Both the position numbers and the translations under genes were made by a program. The notes under the pieces are model-generated. The model saw only the letters and a list, made by a program, of their open reading frames with translations, was not told where the DNA came from and searched no databases. A DNA stretch of 64,000 nucleotides from Chondrosia reniformis (lineage: Eukaryota > Porifera > Demospongiae > Chondrillida > Chondrillidae): the NCBI GenBank assembly GCA_947172415.1, contig OX359190.1, positions 9,114,001-9,178,000 on the forward strand. Reading direction: 5' to 3'. The number at the start of each line of letters is the position of its first letter. Within the stretch, counting starts at the first letter, position 1. Below, piece by piece: positions 59,230-64,000 of this stretch.

Positions 59230-62200
59230 ATGACATCTCTTCTGAGGGGCCTGATTGGCGGAGGAGGACAAACAAGCGAGCCAACTGGTGTGGAGACGGT
59301 ATGTGCAGCTTTGTCTGGCCTGACGCGCTTTTAAGTGAAGTCTCGCCAAGAGGAAATTGTAACAATTGCAAAATCCATTCATGAGAGCTTTCTATATAGA
59401 CTATGCTTATCTAAATAAACTGTTATACTAGCCAATTTTAATTAGTCGTGTATTAGTAAAAGCTGGTTCTACTTTTATACAGAAATGCATGCACAAGTTG
59501 TATACAATATGGCACTATGATGATATAACTATGTAGATCAAACAGTCACATTACGTAGGTTAGGTTAATACGTATTTCTTGTGTAATGCTCCCACGTATT
59601 GCCATAGATATACTAACTTACTACACTTATATAGTGGGTTCGTATATCTGTGGTACTACATACTGTGGTACAGTTACAGTTCAGAGACTGGTGACCGGAT
59701 CCACCTGTCCTGGGTTCAGTCCCCAATGCTTGCTACTCTTTTGTACCTTTTCCCTCTAAAATGGTGCTGATTAAACAGTTGTGGTTTGATTATCAATCCA
59801 GGTATTCATACGTACATACTTATAGGATGCACTGATGTGTACATTTGTGTAGGTTGAAAAGCTGTGTGATCGAGTGACCACGGCGAGCTTGCCTGATGAC
59901 AGGAGAGGAGCGCTGAGGGGCCTCAAGGCCATGGCCAGAGTAAGTTGTGTGAGAGAGCATTAACATGCTATGCATATACATATATACATGTTATGTATCT
60001 TTCAATATAGAATTTTAAACTTGAAGTGGGAACTAGGTCTCTGGAAATCCTAATAGATATTATTAAACAGGACCGGTCAGTCAACATTATGCATACCTTA
60101 TTGTAGTATCCGTACCTTATTCTGTTGTTCATACCTTTTCCTAGTGTCCGTACCTTATTCTGTTGTTCATACCTTTTCCTAGTGTTCATACCTTATTCTG
60201 GTGTCCACACCTTATTCTGATATTCATACCTTATTCTGTTGTTCATACCTTATTCTGGTGTCCATACCTTATTCTGGTGTCCATACCTTATTCTGGTGTC
60301 CATACCTTATTCTGTCCCAGGTCTGATCAGGAGCTCTTGGAGTATGCTTTGGAGACCCTTCAGATTCTGTTTGAAGCTTCCTCGCGAGAGAGTGGTCCGG
60401 ATGACCTGGGAGTGCAGTTCTCAGAGATATTCCTCAAATCAGCTGATAACATCAATCTACTCTTAGCATGTCTAGAAGTTAGTCATATCGAAAAGGGAGT
60501 TAATTACACCAAGTCGGTTAAGATTATTTATCACAAAGTTAACCATGTGTATACGTATGTACATACGCATATAGTTGGAGAATGGGTCATGATTGTAACT
60601 ACAGTGTGGAGTTGCTAGAGGTCAGCTGTTTCTATTTCTGTTTTAGGAATTTGAATTTAAGATTAGAATGGCAACTGTTAGGAGTCTGACCTGTCTGTTG
60701 GAAAATAAATGGTACGCCCAAACAAACAAACTAACCTGTACAAACAAACAAACAAACATACGTACTAATGCAACCACCAGTTTATTGCTAACAGGGGTGC
60801 ATAGAGAGGGTGGGCATTCCCCCCCCCCCCCAAAAAAAAACTTTTGGGAACCCCTCAAACTGCTTCGACACCCTCATACCATTGCCCACCCTAAATTTTG
60901 AAAGATTTCATACGTATGTATGCTGCTGGGACAGAGAAAAGTGCCCAAAATTAGCTGGGCTGTATGCAGAATTTGAGGCCAGTTAATATTCCTGTATGTG
61001 TCACAGTGTGTGTTAATGTATTTACTAGTGAGACTGTGCAGACAATGATTCTTGAGAGTCCAATGGGAATCTCTCGACTGATGGATATACTAGCTGACTC
61101 GAGGGAGATCATCAGGAATGATGTACGTATGTATACATTAATGTGTCCTGTATATACTCCCTCCCTCCTCACTATCTCCCTCCCTCCTCACTATCTCCCT
61201 CCCTCCTCACTATCTCCCTCCCTCCTCACTATCTCCCTCCCTCCTCACTATCTCCCTCCCTCCTCACTATCTCCCTCCCTCCTCACTATCTCCCTCCCTC
61301 CTCACTATCTCCCTCCCTCCTCACTATCTCCCTCCCTCCTCACTATCTCCCTCCCTCCTCACTATCTCCCTCCCTCCTCACTATCTCCCTCCCTCCTCAC
61401 TATCTCCCTCCCTCCTCACTATCTCCCTCCCTCCTCACTATCTCCCTCCCTCCTCACTATCTCCCTCCCTCCTCACTATCTCCCTCCCTCCTCACTATCT
61501 CCCTCCCTCCTCACTATCTCCTTAGGGCTTACTGTTGCTGATGCATCTTACTAAAGACAATGCTCAAATTCAGGTTTGTCACCATTTTTCATGTTCTACC
61601 AACTTCATATCACAGAGTATGTACCCGTTATGTGTACTAGGCAATCTTAAGTTTATTTTTTTGTAATTTATTGACATACAGAAAATTGTTGCTTTTGAGA
61701 ATGCATTTGATCGGTTGATATCTATCATTGATAATGAAGGAAACAGTGATGGAGGTATGATACAGTGACTGTATATGAAATATCTCATCCTCTCCCTCTC
61801 CCTTGTCCTCTCCCTCTCTCTGGTCCTCTCCCTCTCCCTTGTCCTCTCCCTCTCCCTCGTCCTCGTCCTTGTCCTTACCCTCTCCCCTCTCTTCCTCTAT
61901 TAGGTATTGTTGTCAAGGACTGTCTGATGATCATGCACACAATGCTCCATGGTAACAACTCCAACCAGGCACTCTTTAGAGAGGCCAGTCTATTGCAAAG
62001 ACTGGTTTCCATTCTGGATTTGGATTTGTCAGGTATGCATAGGTGTTCCCAGTATGGTAACCTTTGACCCCTGATCGACCTCTGATACTCTTTTTCCTTC
62101 TAGAGCAAAACACTGCATGGAAGACAGAGAAAGTGGATAACGTTGTCCTTACTCTGAAAGTATGAATATGTGATGTTCTGTACATGGATTGCTCTAGTTT

Positions 62201-64000
62201 GTGCTTTTGTTTACTTAATTGTGTGTGAAGGTGATTCGGTTGTTGGTTCATCCAAACAATCCGCAACAAAACACGCTAGCTTGTCAGAAGGTGATGCAAC
62301 AATCAGGTGAGAGATATGGACTACCAGTACTGTCAGAGTTCTGTTGATTGATACAGTTGCAACATACCTTTTTGTCTAACTCAGTAATCATGCATATGGT
62401 ACTCATAATACCCAAAGATGCTATGAGTTTATGTTAAACAAAAAATAGACATAAAACTCTTCAATTGCGACAATACCAACCAGTAGGTGATCACATTCTA
62501 ATAGCTGTCAATTGTTGCACCTCCAGGTATTCTGAGTCGTCTCTTCAAGATGACTTTTTCTATGGGAATTCCAACTGAAGTGTTAGAAGAGGTTTGTAAT
62601 ACACTCCCTGTACACTAACTTATATTTAGTAGCTGTTTCCGCACTGTGTAGTGTATTAATACGGTGGCAGAAGGCATACGAGGCAATGTGGACAACCAGG
62701 CCAAGTTTGATCAGCTGAAGACGCCATCCGAGCCACCCAGGTTAGTGCATGACTACTATATGACACCGTTCTTTATTTTGTAACCTATGAATACAATTAT
62801 ACCTCTGTACTGATGAGGTTGTAGTGGTATACCCTTCTTTACTGAACTGCACTCATATTGTCATGTAGTGCCTCTTGAGTGTATGTACAGTTGGTTATGT
62901 TTGTATGTTCCTACAGGTCGGCTTCACTTGCCATGCTGTTATCTATGTTATCAGATAAGCAACCACAAGGATTACGATTGGCTGCTGTGTACTGCTTCCA
63001 GGTCTGTAGATTAAATAAACTTGTACTGTACATGATTTAGTATTTATTTACTTACTTTCATGTTTGTGTTCTATAAATTAACAAACACCATTTTGTGGAC
63101 TTTGGTTCCACCCATTAGCTCATTGTGCTCCTCGGGAGATATGAGTGGGCAGTTGCCTTTCTAATTTATGTATATTTTGGTAATGTAATGGTCTTCCTAT
63201 ATGTGGTAGTGTTATCTTCACAAGAATCCGGAACTGCAAGCCAAAGTCATTGAGACTCTGCTTCCCTCAACTGAGGAAGGTGTGTTGCATGTGGTATCAC
63301 ATGACTGTCATCTGACATCCCTCTGATCATTTGACTACCATTTTTTCAGTGCCAGACATAACTGCCGGACAGATCCTCTGTACTGGCTTGTTTGGGTAAG
63401 TTCCTGCAATTACCACACTTCACATGACCTTTGCATAACCATCACATGACTATCACATGACATTCACATGATCATGGTGTTGTATGCTTGTAGTAATGAT
63501 CCCATGGGACACTGGTGCAGTGCAGTGGCACTGGCCAAATGCCTAAATGGAGATCTACAGAAGGAGCTTCTTAGAGTTCAACTCTCAATGAAAGGTACGT
63601 ACATAAGCCATGTCATACAGTCATGGTAGTGTATGTAGTATTATTGGGGTAGGCTGAAAGTGTATAGATGTGTGTGTGTTTGTTGATTGATATTAGACCA
63701 AGGCCAAGTCACCCTGCTACAGCAAATCTCCACCATAATGATAAGAGTAAGTCAACATGATCCACAATTAGACTATACACTATTGTTGTAGAAATACATA
63801 ATTCTTCAGAAATAATAATTAAACTCCAAAATATACATACGTACATACGTACATATATACTCCCCTGATTATCACTTTAAAGTTTTTTTTCCATTGATAC
63901 TACACCTGTCTTATGCAGCCTCAATTGGATTTGGTCAGTCGCTTGGGACTGCTCATTCTAGTCATCACTTGGTTACAGAACTGTCACTTGGCTGTCTCAC
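59230..64000 (+). CDS. USO1: General vesicular transport factor p115/USO1 (N-terminal part)
   Basis: Nineteen exons are visible: 59230-59298, 59853-59939, 60011-60075, 60321-60477, 60647-60711, 61029-61122, 61526-61573, 61682-61754, 61904-62032, 62104-62159, 62231-62306, 62527-62591, 62652-62740, 62917-63001, 63210-63279, 63350-63395, 63494-63594, 63697-63746, 63919-64000. They give about 502 residues, about half the usual 960, and run off the window. The visible part is the armadillo-like globular head: start MTSLLRGLIGGGGQ, then VEKLCDRV, ESPMGISRLMDILADSREIIRND, IVAFENAFDRL and NEGNSDGG, all matching animal p115. The coiled-coil tail that binds GM130 and giantin is outside. p115 tethers COPI and COPII vesicles at the Golgi and, like the nearby Vti1, acts in membrane fusion. 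Confidence 0.96.
60100..60320. repeat. 18-20 bp tandem repeat ending at a splice acceptor
   Basis: Units of type TTATTCTGGTGTCCATACC, about 11 imperfect copies, in USO1 intron 3. The last unit becomes TTATTCTGTCCCAG, so the repeat itself supplies the polypyrimidine tract and acceptor for the exon at 60321. Confidence 0.9.
60790..60900. other. C14-A9 homopolymer junction in USO1 intron
   Basis: A run of about 14 C followed by about 9 A, inside a GTGGGCATT...TGCCCACCC inverted context. Similar G/C-rich sequence lies at about 195-235. Possibly a degraded repeat; length errors are likely in such runs. Confidence 0.5.
61153..61522. repeat. 19-bp pyrimidine minisatellite at a splice acceptor
   Basis: About 19 copies of CTCCCTCCCTCCTCACTAT. 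The last copy changes to CTATCTCCTTAG and forms the acceptor of the 61526 exon. Leu/Pro/Ser frames here are repeat artefacts within the USO1 intron. Confidence 0.95.
61787..61895. repeat. CTCTCCCTCTCCCTTGTC microsatellite in USO1 intron
   Basis: Imperfect CTCTCC/CTTGTCCT repeat that fills most of the 149-bp intron and leads into the acceptor CTCTATTAG at 61903. Confidence 0.85.

Noticed and set aside
60964-61554. Leu/Pro/Ser repeat frame of about 196 residues
   Set aside because: The front overlaps a USO1 exon in a different frame and the rest is the 19-bp intronic minisatellite.

Overview
The window looks like nuclear DNA of an early-branching animal, most likely a demosponge. It is AT-rich, genes are split by many short GT-AG introns (often 40-200 bp), intergenic gaps are small, and small inverted-repeat elements and minisatellites are common. 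The gene content is animal-type: linker histone H1, a PGAP4-like GPI-GalNAc transferase, a Vti1 SNARE, ribosomal protein eL34, the golgin p115/USO1, and a large family of death-fold proteins joined to ankyrin, ROC-COR and ZU5 modules. The sponge assignment is inference; no rRNA or mitochondrial marker is present.

Layout. 1-7 kb: tandem repeats, a secreted Tyr/Arg-rich repeat protein (+), an H1 gene (-) with a histone 3' hairpin, then about 2.4 kb of AT-rich DNA with no gene seen. 7-12.7 kb (-): a protein kinase whose N-terminal part is a complete TAZ zinc finger (three HCCC zinc sites), with large minisatellites inside its introns. 13.7-17.4 kb: mostly interspersed repeats. 17.4-19.1 kb (-): a small membrane protein and a one-exon PGAP4-like gene. 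19.6-54.3 kb (-): five tandem genes of one death-fold family (called A to E here). 55.6-58.0 kb (-): Vti1. 58.1-59.1 kb (+): eL34, divergent from Vti1 across about 140 bp. 59.2-64.0 kb (+): the N-terminal half of USO1/p115, cut by the window end.

The cluster is the part that may be undescribed. Genes A, B, C and D carry an N-terminal helical domain of about 95 residues ('domain N') that I do not recognise. All five carry a second unrecognised helical domain of about 90 residues ('domain M', ending in an F-H-T/S-S-type motif) directly followed by a death domain. Past this core the genes differ. A and B add ankyrin repeats, a conserved Cys-rich region and a coiled coil. C and E stop after the death domain. 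D repeats M-Death, then adds a ROC-COR GTPase, a ZU5-like domain and a third death domain. Nearly all introns bounding the N, M and Death modules are phase 1, as expected for exon-shuffled modules. A shared core carrying ankyrin sensors, a GTPase hub or nothing suggests a locally encoded signalling set, perhaps for cell death or innate immunity; that function is inference.

Exon limits were placed by eye from splice signals, reading phase and family similarity. The first exons of the TAZ-kinase and of genes C, D and E were not found.
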